Source: Spirodela intermedia (taxonomy: Eukaryota; Streptophyta; Magnoliopsida; Alismatales; Araceae). From it: DNA of 64,000 nucleotides. This document shows, in pieces, positions 38,970 to 51,741 of the stretch. The first letter of the stretch is position 1, and each line of letters opens with the position of its first letter. The stretch is from positions 684,501 through 748,500 of the forward strand of contig LR746264.1 in NCBI GenBank assembly GCA_902729315.2, written 5' to 3'. A program made the translations under genes and the position numbers. The notes below the pieces were generated by a model that saw nothing but the letters and a program-made list of their open reading frames with translations, ran no database searches and was not told the origin of the DNA.

Positions 38970-41546
38970 TCTGCTCACCGAGGCACATCTGGTGGGCTTG
39001 AAGGATCCCTTGGGATGTGAATCACAGGAATGAGTCCGATTCGGTATTCTGTCTGCTAGGGCAGTTGTTCTATACGACTGTCTGGAGCGCTGAGGCTTCT
39101 GCACATCATCTGATGCTGCACAAACTAAAAATGGTAAAAGAACCGCCAAGATCAACGATGACCGGAAGGAACGCCGCAAAATATCAGTTCTTGATTGAAT
39201 CCAAAGATCAATATATATATTGCCCCCATGGCTGTTCCTGACACTTGCCCCCCGTCCTAAGCCAGTATCAGATCTTTTTATTTCTATTTTTAATTGGAAG
39301 TATCCATGGAACTATCAAGCTCAGACATTCCCAGGTTCAGAGATATACCCCACGTGTAGGTCCCATTATAAATTAGGTAAGCAGATGTTTCCGTGGACAT
39401 ATGAGCATTATAGAACTCAACAGAAATCATAAGATTCATGAGAGATCTGACGTTCAAGGTCTGTGACGTCACATATTAGGATTCGCAGAATGATCGGCCA
39501 AGACGCACCTGTGTAAGAGGCATTATCAACATCTTCCTCATGAACAGCAGGAGTTTCAATCACGCTGAGAGCATTCCTCTGTAGCTTCACCTCAATGCCA
39601 TTAGCCAAAACCTGTAATTCATGCGCATCCTCCATGAATGTCACAATACAATATTCCTCGACAGGGAATAAGAGCGAGCAAAATGTTTCAGAGACCCATC
39701 TAATTCCAAAATGAAAACATGAAACAAGGGTATGAACGTCCGTTGGGCATAAAATAAAAAATCCATTCGCATCAGCTTGAATCCAAATTTAGTGTCTTAA
39801 TACTTAATATTTCCCATAACCCATGCGTTAGAGAAAGAGATGTACACAACCCTTTAGTAAGAGGGCACTGCAAGAATTTTTTTTTACTAAATGTGGGGTA
39901 GTCTAAAGGCATTGTACATCATGGTTAGTGAAAGATCACATTGGTCTGTTCGGATAAGAAAATATTATAGAAAAAATAATCTAATGCAAAAACAACAAAC
40001 ACTAATTCCGTAAGAAAACTATTCCTTATCTCTTATTCTGGGACAGGAAAGCCTGGTTCAGCAGAGGACCACACACAAATAATCAAAATACGACTTGAGT
40101 CAACGGAGAAAAATGTCCTAGCGGTCGTGGAAAATCCATGATTCCTGATGCATGAATCTTATTCGGCAGAATTGTTCCGGGCACATCAGCTGAAACCACA
40201 GCAGCCTTTCTTAAATGACATGCTTCAACTTCTTATGAAGATCCTTGTGGGAAAAATAAAAAATAGATCTCAGCTTTCAAATGGATCGCAACAAGCAAAT
40301 GACATCGAATACTCGATCAGGAACATGAGTATACAAAAAATTCAGCACGGAAATAATAATAATAATATAAAACGACGCCTTAACAACGGAGAACAGAAGA
40401 CCCCAGATTGCAGGTTTAATGGTGACTACATATTGTACGCGAATGAATTCAAAAGCAAAACAAACATAAGACAAGGAATCACTGCCCATTCAGAAATAGT
40501 GAAGAAACAAGTATCCAAGAAATATTTGCCGCAGAACCAACACAAAAATCAACTGAAGACAATTAAATAAAGAAACAACAATAAAAAAATCAATTCCATA
40601 CCCAGGATCAATAACATATCAGCAGCCATGGAAGATATGTCAAATTATATTTTTACTCTAAAAAGCTCAGCTTGAAAATTTGAAAGAGGATGAAAAAAAC
40701 TAAATATTAGCAACGCATGAAAATACAGAATAAGTACAATTTTGACGACGCCATTTTACCCCGAATTGCGCAAAAATTATTGGGTCATCAAATTACTGGC
40801 TAAAAATAGCCTGACGGAACCCTAGAATGAAGAGGTGCTACAGGACAGACAAGACGACTGGATTCTTGTACAACTCCATAATTGGAACCTAGTGAGCCAA
40901 TTCGATAATCTGTCGGCAAGATCATACGGAAGGAGTAAACGAGTTATCGCACGCTAAAGAATGCCGACATGCAAAGGTAATAACACGGCATAATTGTTCA
41001 AAGAGAATGGATGAAAAATTTTATCCCAATTTAACAAGAAAATGGGCGTTTTTTGAACAGTGGTCGCGACTGGCAGAGTACAATTAGGATCGAACAAAAA
41101 TAAATAAGATCAACCATGAAATCGGTACCATCACAGGAAAGAATATCTGCATGTAAAAAAGAAATTAGAGACCATACAAACATGCAAAAAAGAAGAGAAA
41201 AAAAGGATAATCTTCCGGAAGATAAGCGAAAGATATATTTCCAGCCAAAGCATACAATGAACAGACCAGGGAGAAAACTTTTCTAATTAAGATCGCAGTC
41301 ACCGGACAGAATTACCAGCCAATGCCAGCCTCCGAGCCCAACGGCTTTCTTGACGACACCCTGCAGTCCCACCAGCACAGACTTGGTCCGGTTGTTGCCG
41401 GTGACGACAACCCTGGTGTGCCTCGGGAGCACCGCGAGCTCCTCCTCGCTGATCTCCCCGCAGCTCTGCACCTCCCCATACCCTCCATTGACCGACCTCT
41501 CCACTGCCTCCAGCATTTCCCACTTGTCCGCCGTATCCTTCACCAT
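38371..41546 (-). CDS. SAP30-like histone-deacetylase-complex protein, 6 exons
   Basis: Exons 41546-41316, 39611-39509, 39115-38979, 38776-38714, 38606-38538 and 38442-38371 join in frame to 224 residues. The N-terminal part (about residues 10-110) holds a conserved plant block: EEELAVLPRHTRVVVTGNN, KSVLVGLQGVVKKAVGLGGW, then NGIEVKLQRNALSVIE. The middle is Ser/Arg-rich. The C-terminal part (about 158-222) is a SAP30-type domain: KVDLSKLETTALWRYSRHFN, PSKEQLIDVVQRHFMSQ and LDELQVIAGFVQSAKRL. SAP30 proteins bridge Sin3 and histone deacetylases, so a nuclear transcription-repression role is likely; this follows from the family and was not shown here. Start: ATG 41546 is used; ATG 41516 (MLEAVERS) matches the start I recall for Arabidopsis and is equally possible. 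The acceptor of exon 6 (GTGAAG) is weak but keeps the conserved MSQQLDEL junction. Confidence 0.88.
38619..38652. repeat. (GA)n run next to the SAP30-like exon 5 acceptor
   Basis: On the coding (minus) strand this is a CT run starting 13 bp before the CAG acceptor of exon 5, so the microsatellite serves as the polypyrimidine tract. Confidence 0.88.
38922..38965. repeat. (GA)n run just downstream of SAP30-like exon 3
   Basis: A GA-rich tract beginning 14 bp inside intron 3. On the coding strand it is a CT run a few bases after the GTGAGC donor. Confidence 0.88.
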
Positions 41547-41738
41547 CTTCCACTCACACAAATTTTCAAGCGGGCGGATCAGCCGAAACCACTAAAATCA
41601 ATCAAACTGCATGGGAACTCGATCTCTGACAAGCTGAATCCGAATTCACAGCATCCCCGCGTTTGATTGAATTCGGAATACCGCAGTGTCACTGGATTCT
41701 GAGAAGGAAAAGAAACACACGCCGCAAGAACACGAACC

Positions 41739-41741
<3 letters not shown>

Positions 41742-41811
<70 letters not shown>
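41742..41811. repeat. (GA)n microsatellite upstream of the SAP30-like gene
   Basis: An uninterrupted 70-bp GA run, the longest in the window, about 200 bp upstream of the ATG at 41546 and therefore in the promoter or 5' UTR of that gene. Confidence 0.92.
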
Positions 41812-41814
<3 letters not shown>

Positions 41815-44648
41815 CTGACAAGCGGTTCGTTTCCGGCGAGGTGATATTTGGTGTCCCGAATCCCGAGACAAAATTATCAGCCAATTGTAATCTGCCACGT
41901 AGAAGTTGCTCCCCATCACCCAGCTAGCTATCATCAATAGCCAAACCCGGTCACTACTGGGGAAAGCAGTGTCTCAACGGTCATGATCATCTCAATGCTT
42001 CGGCAGCATTGAATCGACAGCCAAGATTTTTCCAATTTCTCCCTACATCCGATTGATCGACGTGATTATCACGCGGTAAAAACTACTTTTATCTTTTTAC
42101 TTTATATCTAAAAGGGAGTCTCCGTTTCTCTCTCCTTGTACTTACGTGGTCCATTCATTTGCTTACACGTCGCACGGAGAGGTAGGTATCCGAGGTGGGT
42201 GGCATTATAGAAATTATGATTTTCAGTAAAGAGTACTTTGGTAAAATAGGGGGAAACAAAGCCGGCCGATGCCATAAGACAGTTCAATGATTGTACGTGT
42301 CTCTGTCTAGTCAAACCATCTAATCACGCCACCTGGATCTACATTTTCGGCCGTCAGATTACGCGGGAAACAGGTCCACCGCCCCGGGATACGACGGTTA
42401 CTGTCGTGACGGCTTTTTCGTAATTTACAGCACGCTTTTAATATTTGAATATTAAATAATATTTATTATAGTATTATATACGTACACGCTTTTAAAATAA
42501 TATTGCCTACCGGTAAGTGATTAGGTGTAATTATCATTCTAAATTATTATTTAAGAATGTTGGAATGAGAGTCTCAAGGGAAAGGTAGCACAGTACTCTT
42601 CCTCACGACGAAGGTGCCGATCTCCGCTCCAGCGCTGGTCCGGGAGAAGAGCTCGAAAGTCACTTGGGAACATCTTCAGATGGCTTTCTTCTCCCCGTAG
42701 CAGCAGCATTGGATGCTAAATCCTCGAAGATCGAAGATGCTCGCGAGCTCTCGCAGCCGCCTGCGGAGCAGCTTAGAGCAGGATTCGAAGGTTTCCAAAG
42801 AGGCTTTCAGTTTTCGCGAAGCCAATCCGTTGATCAGCATCAGGCTGTAGGCATACCCCCCGATCGATCTCTCATATTTGAAAGAACTCAGGTTATATTA
42901 CTCTGCATACGACTCAATTTGTGCATTCCCCAATTTGTCACTGTTTCATGTCCAATCTCTGCATTAAAAGACGGGAGAAAAAATATGTCAGTAGAAACTC
43001 GAATCGGCATGTCTGTTTGCTCACGAAGTTTCGAAAGGTGATCACCGAACGAAACCAGAATTATGGAATGTAGCATGTAAATTCAGCAAAAAAAGAGATG
43101 AGAAAAAAATCATAGAAAATTGAATCGGCATTGTTGTTTGTTCATCTGAGACAAAGCTGATGTTAAGTCTGAGAAGTGACTCTCCAACGAAAACCGGAAT
43201 TACAAGCTTAGAAATATGAACTCAAGCAAAGGCTGTGTATTACATCTCACGTTCCCTCAATTCCGTTCCCAGGTATATGGATTGCATCCTGACTAACCAC
43301 CTCACCAGCTATACACATCCAATGAACCGAAACCAAGCCATAAACATCTTGTAAACGATAACTATTGCCAGCAGAAGATATCAATATTTTGCAGGCAATA
43401 GAAACCTAGCATGAGAAAATATCGTTTTGACTGAGAGAACTTGGTTTGTGCTCCTCAACAGGGCACATTTTCGTGTTTAGCATCGGAAGCACAGTGTTCG
43501 ATTTCGCATTTTATTATTCACTTTGAGATGTCAGAGGAGAAATATAAATGTAGTTCTCTAATGTCGAAGCAGCAGATCACCAATCATTCAATTCGGCAGA
43601 TAAGACGAATTGTTTCCATAAAATATGCTAGGAGGGAGAGAAAATACTGCACCAATAGAGATCACATCGCAGAAAGTTTCAAAGATTCTCTGCTGAACTG
43701 AGGCATTCGCAATAATTTAGCCTGGCGCAGGACAGAAACAAATACATTATCTGGAAGAGATGCTTTTTTCAAGAAAATAGCATTTTTTTGTTTCACGAAA
43801 AACAAAAATCCTCTGTAACACCACCTCTACATTGGAACTATACCTAGATCAAACCCAAGCATATGGGGATGAAACAGAACATCAGAGAACCATTTCATAG
43901 GTATGAGATAGCTTAGAATCTCTGCAGATTAGAGATGTTAATGTTTGTCTCACTGCAATACACAACGCTACAAAAAGATCATACGAACTATTTCACTTCT
44001 GATGATACAGATCTAGTCATGAGGGCACAGGGCACAGGATTAATGTCACGAAATCGATGGCTCATTCTTAGAAAAGGCATCTATGTAGAGGCAATCTGAG
44101 AGTTACTTTTAAATTACTAACAGTTTCAATCGTTAGAAAGAGAATGAGGAAAGAGTATCTTCTGCAGAGTTAATTTTATTTCAATTTTAGTCGATCATCC
44201 AAATCTATACTATCTGACGGGAGAGGAAGATCTCCTTTTCCATTGTGTAGAACAAGAGATTAGTGGCTTTTAGAAGGAAAAAGAGCTTGGTAGAGCATTG
44301 GTCACTTCAAGGAAGCAATAACTTGCCAAAACCAATTGCCTGAATCTTCTCATTGGGTCTACCTCTCTGTCATGCTGAGATTTCATCTTGTTAATTTTCT
44401 GTGGGAGCATGCATTCTTATATTTGTAGAACAGTCTAGTAAGATCATGTAAGATCTAAGTCTCAAGCTCGCATTCAATCAAAGCTGTTGCTTTTCATTCT
44501 TTGATGGGTTGGTTTACTTACATTGTCCCAATTAATCGGAGAGAACTCTGGCAGGTTTTTGGCTATAAATGGGAAAAAAATGATAAAGAAAAAAAGGTCA
44601 GAGAAAATCATTCGGGAGGCATACCAAGAGGGAGGAGGCCTTTAGATC
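41812..44648. other. Intergenic DNA with a GC-rich open segment at 42600-42890
   Basis: Mostly AT-rich, stop-filled DNA. A GC-richer island at about 42600-42890 is open on both strands: 42664-43041 on plus (126 codons), and a Leu/Arg-rich frame on minus containing ASLETFESCSKLLRRRLREL. I recognise neither, and neither has a convincing start and stop structure. The stretch from 43050 to 44640 shows nothing gene-like and should include the 3' UTR of the UPF0496 gene. Confidence 0.5.
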
Positions 44649-45854
44649 TCAGCCCGGATGGCCGATGATCTTCTGCAACACAACGGCTCTCGCCCTAGTC
44701 ACATCCTTGGTACACCTCTCCACGTGACGTCTTAGATTCTCTGCCCCCTCGGTGAAGACACCAAGATTCTTCTTTACATCATCGACCACGATTCTCACCG
44801 CCTCCTCGTCTTTTATAGCAATGTCGGCGGCAGTCATCACGGAGCCGATCTCGATCTCCAGCCTCTCCACCAAGAGACGGATGTTCTCCAGTTCGTGGAA
44901 CGCCTTGAAAGTCCCCATATTCATGGCTTTGACCAGATCCTGCTGCTGCTGCAATGTCTCCTTATACTTCTTCCACAGAGAGTTGACCCAGCTGCCGGCG
45001 GTCCCCAGGGAGGCCGACATCGCCGCCGCCATGGCCGCCGCCACCGGCGGTGCCGCCACGGCGGCGGTCACCACCCCGCAAATCAGGAGAGCGGCGAACG
45101 TGGACGCGAAGATCACGTTGGAAATCTTCGTCCAGGCCTCGACGGACTTCATCTTCCGGTTGAGCTTCTTCATCTGAGAGTCCAGCGCCGCCAGCATCGA
45201 TAACTGGTTATCACGGACCTTATTGAAGACCGCGAAGAACTCCTTGAAGGGGTCTCCTCCTGCCCTAAAGTCCCTCAGATATTCCAGAGTCTTCCCGAAC
45301 CTTGTATGGATCTTTGACCCCTCTTCTTCTTCCTCCTTCTCGTCCAGATCGTCGTCTTCTTCGTCCTCCTCGTCGAATCGGTCGATGGCGTGCTGAATGA
45401 CGACCTGGCTGCGGCGAACCTTGTTCAGGCATGTCTCAAGGGCCGCGCAGAGATCGAGAGTCTGGAGACTGTTCTTGAAGTACTGTTCGACAAGGCTTAA
45501 AAGGTGCGGATTCTTCCAGATGTCCTTCTTGGATTTGAGGATGACCGTGAAGGCCTCTTTGTTGGTGTCCAGCAGGCAGGTGACGACCTCCTCGAGGGAG
45601 TAGAAGGAGAGGAGCTCCGTCTGTCCGGTCTTCGCCAGGGCGGCGATGACGCCGCCGGTGCGCCGCCGCAGGTCGTCGTCGAAGGACTGCAGATCCTGGT
45701 CAAACCGACAGGCCGTCTCATACGACCGAATCTCCGCCGTGTACTCCATTTCGCAGCCGCCGCCGCCGCCGCCGCCACCGCTGCCGCCGCCGTCGCCAGT
45801 CGCCGGAGCTGTCGAGGCTGCACGGCCGCTGCTCCTGCTGTGGCAAGCCCCCAT
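44649..45854 (-). CDS. UPF0496 (DUF677, At14a-like) protein, single exon
   Basis: A 401-residue intronless protein. The start was set at MGACHSRSS rather than the upstream in-frame Met (45890), because this N-terminus is a classic N-myristoylation site (Met-Gly, Ser at position 6) with an adjacent Cys for palmitoylation. After a Gly run come EYTAEIRSYETACRFDQDLQ, then helical segments, an Asp/Glu-rich stretch (about residues 160-180), a SKIHTRFGKTLEYLRDFRAG block, a hydrophobic double segment (about 250-290, VIFASTFAALLICGVVTAAV and an Ala-rich part) and a helical C-terminus. The layout matches the plant UPF0496 family, related to the integrin-like At14a; the biochemical function is unknown. 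Membrane location is inferred from the lipidation site and hydrophobic region. Confidence 0.9.
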   Translation of the reverse strand: MGACHSRSSGRAASTAPATGDGGGSGGGGGGGGCEMEYTAEIRSYETACRFDQDLQSFDDDLRRRTGGVIAALAKTGQTELLSFYSLEEVVTCLLDTNKEAFTVILKSKKDIWKNPHLLSLVEQYFKNSLQTLDLCAALETCLNKVRRSQVVIQHAIDRFDEEDEEDDDLDEKEEEEEGSKIHTRFGKTLEYLRDFRAGGDPFKEFFAVFNKVRDNQLSMLAALDSQMKKLNRKMKSVEAWTKISNVIFASTFAALLICGVVTAAVAAPPVAAAMAAAMSASLGTAGSWVNSLWKKYKETLQQQQDLVKAMNMGTFKAFHELENIRLLVERLEIEIGSVMTAADIAIKDEEAVRIVVDDVKKNLGVFTEGAENLRRHVERCTKDVTRARAVVLQKIIGHPG

Positions 45855-46052
45855 CGCGGAAGAGGAAGGGGAATCAGAGGGGCTGAGCATCGGTGGAAGG
45901 AGAAGAGAAAAAAATCAGATCCTAATTCGGTGATCGGGAAGCCCCCGGGATTCCGAAGTGGGAAAAGAAGCGCACTCCATTCGCTCCATCTCCGATTAGT
46001 CTACTGGATCGGAATGTATACCAGCGGAAGCTGGGAAGAAACCAGAGATGGA

Positions 46053-46090
<38 letters not shown>

Positions 46091-46797
46091 ACGCGTAAAA
46101 GAAGGAATAATCATTGGAAAAAGATGGGAAGAGGGCCGGCCCGGCCCATTTTTCCCGTCAGGCCCGAACCCCCCAGATCAGGCTTAACTACCTTTTTTTA
46201 TGCACGAGATATATACTATATAGATAGAAAAAAGGAGAGGCAGAGGGAGAGATAGAGAGAGAGACCGGCCCAATTTCCTCAGGGGTCCGAACCCCAAGAG
46301 CAGGCTTTAATATATTTTCTCTCCTCGGATACTCCCGGGCTGGGTCCGGGCCGAAGCGAGGCCCGGCCCGTGGGCCCTTCGTTTGGCCGTTGCACCCGAG
46401 AAGTCGTGGCCTATTCTGCAAGAAGGATTGCTGACCCGCTGTGAAGACCAGGAGGAGGAGACTAAACGAGCCCCGTCGTGGCCCGCGACGCGTTCGGAAT
46501 ATTTTCTAGAAATAAAAACATTTTTTCGCAACGTGTGAATAAAATATTTTTTTATTTTTTGTCTGTATCGATATAACTCTAAACGCATATAAATTTCGCT
46601 TTACCTTTTTGTTGACATTATCAACATAAATCCGTCGGCGGCTTTTTCTGTGCTGCGGGAACGAACGCGTGCGGTCCGTTGACTGGGCACTACTCTGTCG
46701 TTCTCATTTTCCTTCGGGACGGGCCGTCGGGCCCGAAACCGATCGGGCCGATTTTCTTCAATCTAAATATAAAATAAAATATTTCATTACTAACAAA
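45855..46797. other. UPF0496 promoter and GGCCC-rich intergenic DNA
   Basis: Contains the UPF0496 5' region with a GA microsatellite at about 46064-46091. Next come two related segments (about 46138-46195 and 46264-46320) that share CGGCCCA, TCAGG, CCGAACCCC and CAGGCTTTA or CAGGCTTAA, the second following a GA tract. A GGGCCGAAGCGAGGCCCGG-type stretch lies at 46335-46390. No gene seen. Confidence 0.65.
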
Positions 46798-46869
46798 GTC
46801 GTTGTAGTATAGTGGTAAGTATTCCCGCCTGTCACGCGGGTGACCCGGGTTCGATCCCCGGCAACGGCG
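46798..46869 (+). tRNA. trnD-GUC: tRNA-Asp (anticodon GUC)
   Basis: A 72-nt nuclear-type cloverleaf. The acceptor stem pairs GTCGTTG (46798-46804) with CAACGGC (46862-46868). The D-arm region TAGTATAGTGGTAAGTA gives the A box. The anticodon stem is CCCGC/GCGGG with anticodon GTC at 46831-46833. The T arm holds the B box GGTTCGATCCC. The discriminator base is G at 46869. There is no intron and no encoded CCA, as usual for a plant nuclear gene. It stands alone; no other tRNA was seen in the window. Confidence 0.97.
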
Positions 46870-46885
46870 TAAGAATGTTTCTGAA

Positions 46886-46891
46886 TTTTTT
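46886..46891 (+). terminator. RNA polymerase III terminator of tRNA-Asp
   Basis: A run of six T residues starts 17 bp after the tRNA 3' end, the usual pol III stop signal on the sense strand. Confidence 0.75.
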
Positions 46892-48872
<1,981 letters not shown>

Positions 48873-50052
48873 GAAAACGTCCGGTAAACCAGGTCAACCC
48901 TCACCATTTTCCCTGCTTCTGCTTCACTTCTTTCTGTTCAGATTCCTGTTCCTACATCTACCCAGTAACAGTTCCTGTTCCTCGTATAACCTATTTAGGA
49001 AGAAGAATCGGCAATATGTGATGATATTTTAAGAAAAAAAGTGGTGATCATCAAGAAACAAAAGTGGAAAGTCAACCATGATAGACCCAGATTGATAACT
49101 CCCTTTCATCATCATATTTATCGATATCTCTGAGAAAAATTTCTACTTCCGTTCAGTGCAGCTTCTTTCCTCGCTTTTCTTAGACTTCAGTCGTCCCATA
49201 GATCTCCAAAGTCAACCCTCCAATTTCATTGCATGCAATGGCCTGTGCTTTTTCTTCGGCATTCAGATACTGCATATGGTTTTATTGCTTATATTGGTAA
49301 GTGATAAAAATCCCATCCCCTGTTTCATGGGTGCGGATCAGCTGACTGATTGTCACCAACTAATCCGATTTCATGAGGCAAACTCTCGGCCAATTTATTC
49401 CATTTGACTTGATCCGTTGGCCAAATTCTGTATCAATCCGACCCAATTCATTCTGGTTTCTGACAGAGTTTGAAGGACATCAGTCACTCGACCCGGTCAA
49501 AAGGGTCCGGTCCTGCCTCTGTGGGGCCCCATTCTTGTCTTCTCCGGCCTACTCTGCCTGCATTTCTAACCGTATTTAGAAATACGGACGATGAGATCTT
49601 GTCCATCGTATCCTGGTCAACCATCACCTGATCCAATCCTTGCGAGCCCAATCCGGTATTCCAGCCAGTAGTGACCCGATCGGCCCCACCCTATCCATTT
49701 CAGAACCACCAAGCTCCTCTTCACTAGACGGACTAGATTCTTTACCCAAAGTTTTTTTTATATAATTTTTTTTTTTTAATCTTGTATGATTCGATTATAA
49801 ACAACATCACAGTAGAATATTCCGGAAATCTTGCAGCTTGCTCAGAAAGTCAAGAAGAAACTCGGTGGTGCGGCCTCCCAGTTCGAGGATCATATGAAGA
49901 TCCTTCTCTTGGTAGAATAAAGTCAAAGATCTCTGCTAAGTCCTGATTAGTTGTATGATTTCCCAATAATTTATGGAAAAAAATCCTATACTTCGGAACG
50001 TGTTTTTTTCTAGGTTTCTGCCTTTATTTTTATTTTTTTTGACGAATTTCCT

Positions 50053-50444
50053 GTGATGGGTGTTCCTTGATCTACTTGGGTCAACTCAGTTTTCTCCTCG
50101 CCTCAGGGACACTGGATCCGATAAACCAGCATATGGAATGATAGTCAACTGGCCTTAGCTTTCCTGAATACGGTCTGTGTTGACTTCAGGGAGGTTTTAT
50201 TTCATCACAAAACAGGAAGAAGTATGCTAAAAGTATGCTGATACCTAAGTGATGGGTGTTCCTTGATCCACTTGGGTCAACTCAGTTCTCTCCTCGCCTC
50301 AGTGGCATTGGATCCGATAAACTAGCCTGTGGAATAAGAGTCAACTCGCCTAAATGTTTCCTGAATACGGTCTGTGTTGACTTCAGGGAGGTTTTATTTC
50401 ATCACAAAACAGGAAAAAGTATGATAAAAGTATGCTGATATCTG
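50053..50444. repeat. Two-copy 196-bp tandem duplication
   Basis: Copy 1 runs 50053-50248 and copy 2 runs 50249-50444. They are nearly identical (shared GTGATGGGTGTTCCTTGATC, CTTGGGTCAACTCAGTT, GAATACGGTCTGTGTTGACT, TTATTTCATCACAAAACAGG), with a few substitutions, so the duplication is fairly recent. Non-coding. Confidence 0.95.
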
Positions 50445-51350
50445 AGGGAGTGTATTTTTTTTATTAGAAATCAATTTGGTCTGTGCGTCGGATTTTCTTA
50501 TTTAGTTATATATTTTACGGCCAATACAGTAAAATATTTATTTTTTAAAGATAACAAAGTCGTTTAATTACTATGAATGGAAATAAACTTAGGCTAGTTT
50601 TTTTTCTGAAAATCATTCCATGTGCTTAAGATGATTTCTGATATCAGGAGAAGGAAAAAATATGTTCAGAAAATATCATTTAAAATAACATAGACGATAT
50701 TAAATTATATTTTTAAGTAATAAAACCGTATTTATATTTCCAACTATCTATGTGAAAATATGAGGAAATTTATTGCTAATAAATAGACAATCGAATCGTC
50801 TCACTCTTGACATCTGAGGTTGTGCAACAGTCCATTTAGGTGGGCTTGTTTGACTTTTGATCGTTGAGAACTTCGCACTCTCTCTCTTGCTTTCTCTCTC
50901 TTCTTGGTAGGATATTATTTGATGATGTTCATGATAGAGAACAGGTGTCCAGCCTATCTTGTGATCTTGGACGTTGACCTGATGTGAGTATTGGGCAGTA
51001 ACGTTACGGCGACGTTGATTACCGTTTGGACGGCGCCGTTGAATGCCACAGACGCAGAATCCCTCGATTTGTGTTTTAGCCCTCCGAAAGGTTTGATATG
51101 TTTAAAATGTATCTACATTAAACATAATTGTTCTTATATTCCAGTAGTCTCCTAATGAGAGTGAATTCTTTTATATGGGAAATTGGAGAACATTATTTCG
51201 ATGCCACGTGGACAAATAAGCTTCTCTGAACTCCCATACTGCGGGAGCCACTTAAATGATATTTAAGTGTGGAGAAACTCACGGCGACCGTGAGCAGGCA
51301 ATCTCTCTGTCACGCCCCTCCCTCCCCACGCTCTCTCGGCCGTTTCTCCT

Positions 51351-51374
51351 AGAGAGAGAGAGAGAGAGAGAGAG
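51351..51374. repeat. (GA)n microsatellite upstream of the BZR1-type gene
   Basis: A short perfect GA run leading into about 130 bp of imperfect GA-rich DNA, about 370 bp upstream of the start codon. Confidence 0.9.
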
Positions 51375-51741
51375 GGTAGAGAGAGGAAGAGAGGGGAGAG
51401 CGAAGACAGAGAGAGGGAGGACAAAGAAAGAGAGAGATAGAGAGAGGAGAGAGTAGGAGAGAGTAGGAGAGAGAAAGAGGAGAGAGAGGAGAGAGAGGAG
51501 AGAAGCGGTGAGTGTATGCTGGTCGCAGGGAGATCCAGACAGTCCACGGAGGATAAAGGCGACGACCACAACGTGAGGGTTTCTCTGCAACTCCGTCTCC
51601 ACCTCTGCAAGTACTCCATAGCGAGGGAAGAAGGGCGGCGAAGGGGAAGAGATCGGCGAGGTCTCGCTCCCTGTTCTATTGCCCTTCCCCTCCAGGAGCC
51701 ATAGCAAGAGAGAGAGACAGAAGGCGACTCGCCGGCGAAGG

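Larger units (their letters stand above)
48873..51741. other. Intergenic DNA between GGPPS and the BZR1-type gene
   Basis: Holds the GGPPS 3' UTR, mixed sequence to about 49750, AT-rich DNA, a two-copy 196-bp tandem repeat at 50053-50444, and the BZR1-type gene promoter and leader with a GA run at 51351-51374 followed by GA-rich DNA to about 51505. No additional coding region was supported; frames through the GA-rich leader are low-complexity Arg/Glu. Confidence 0.65.
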
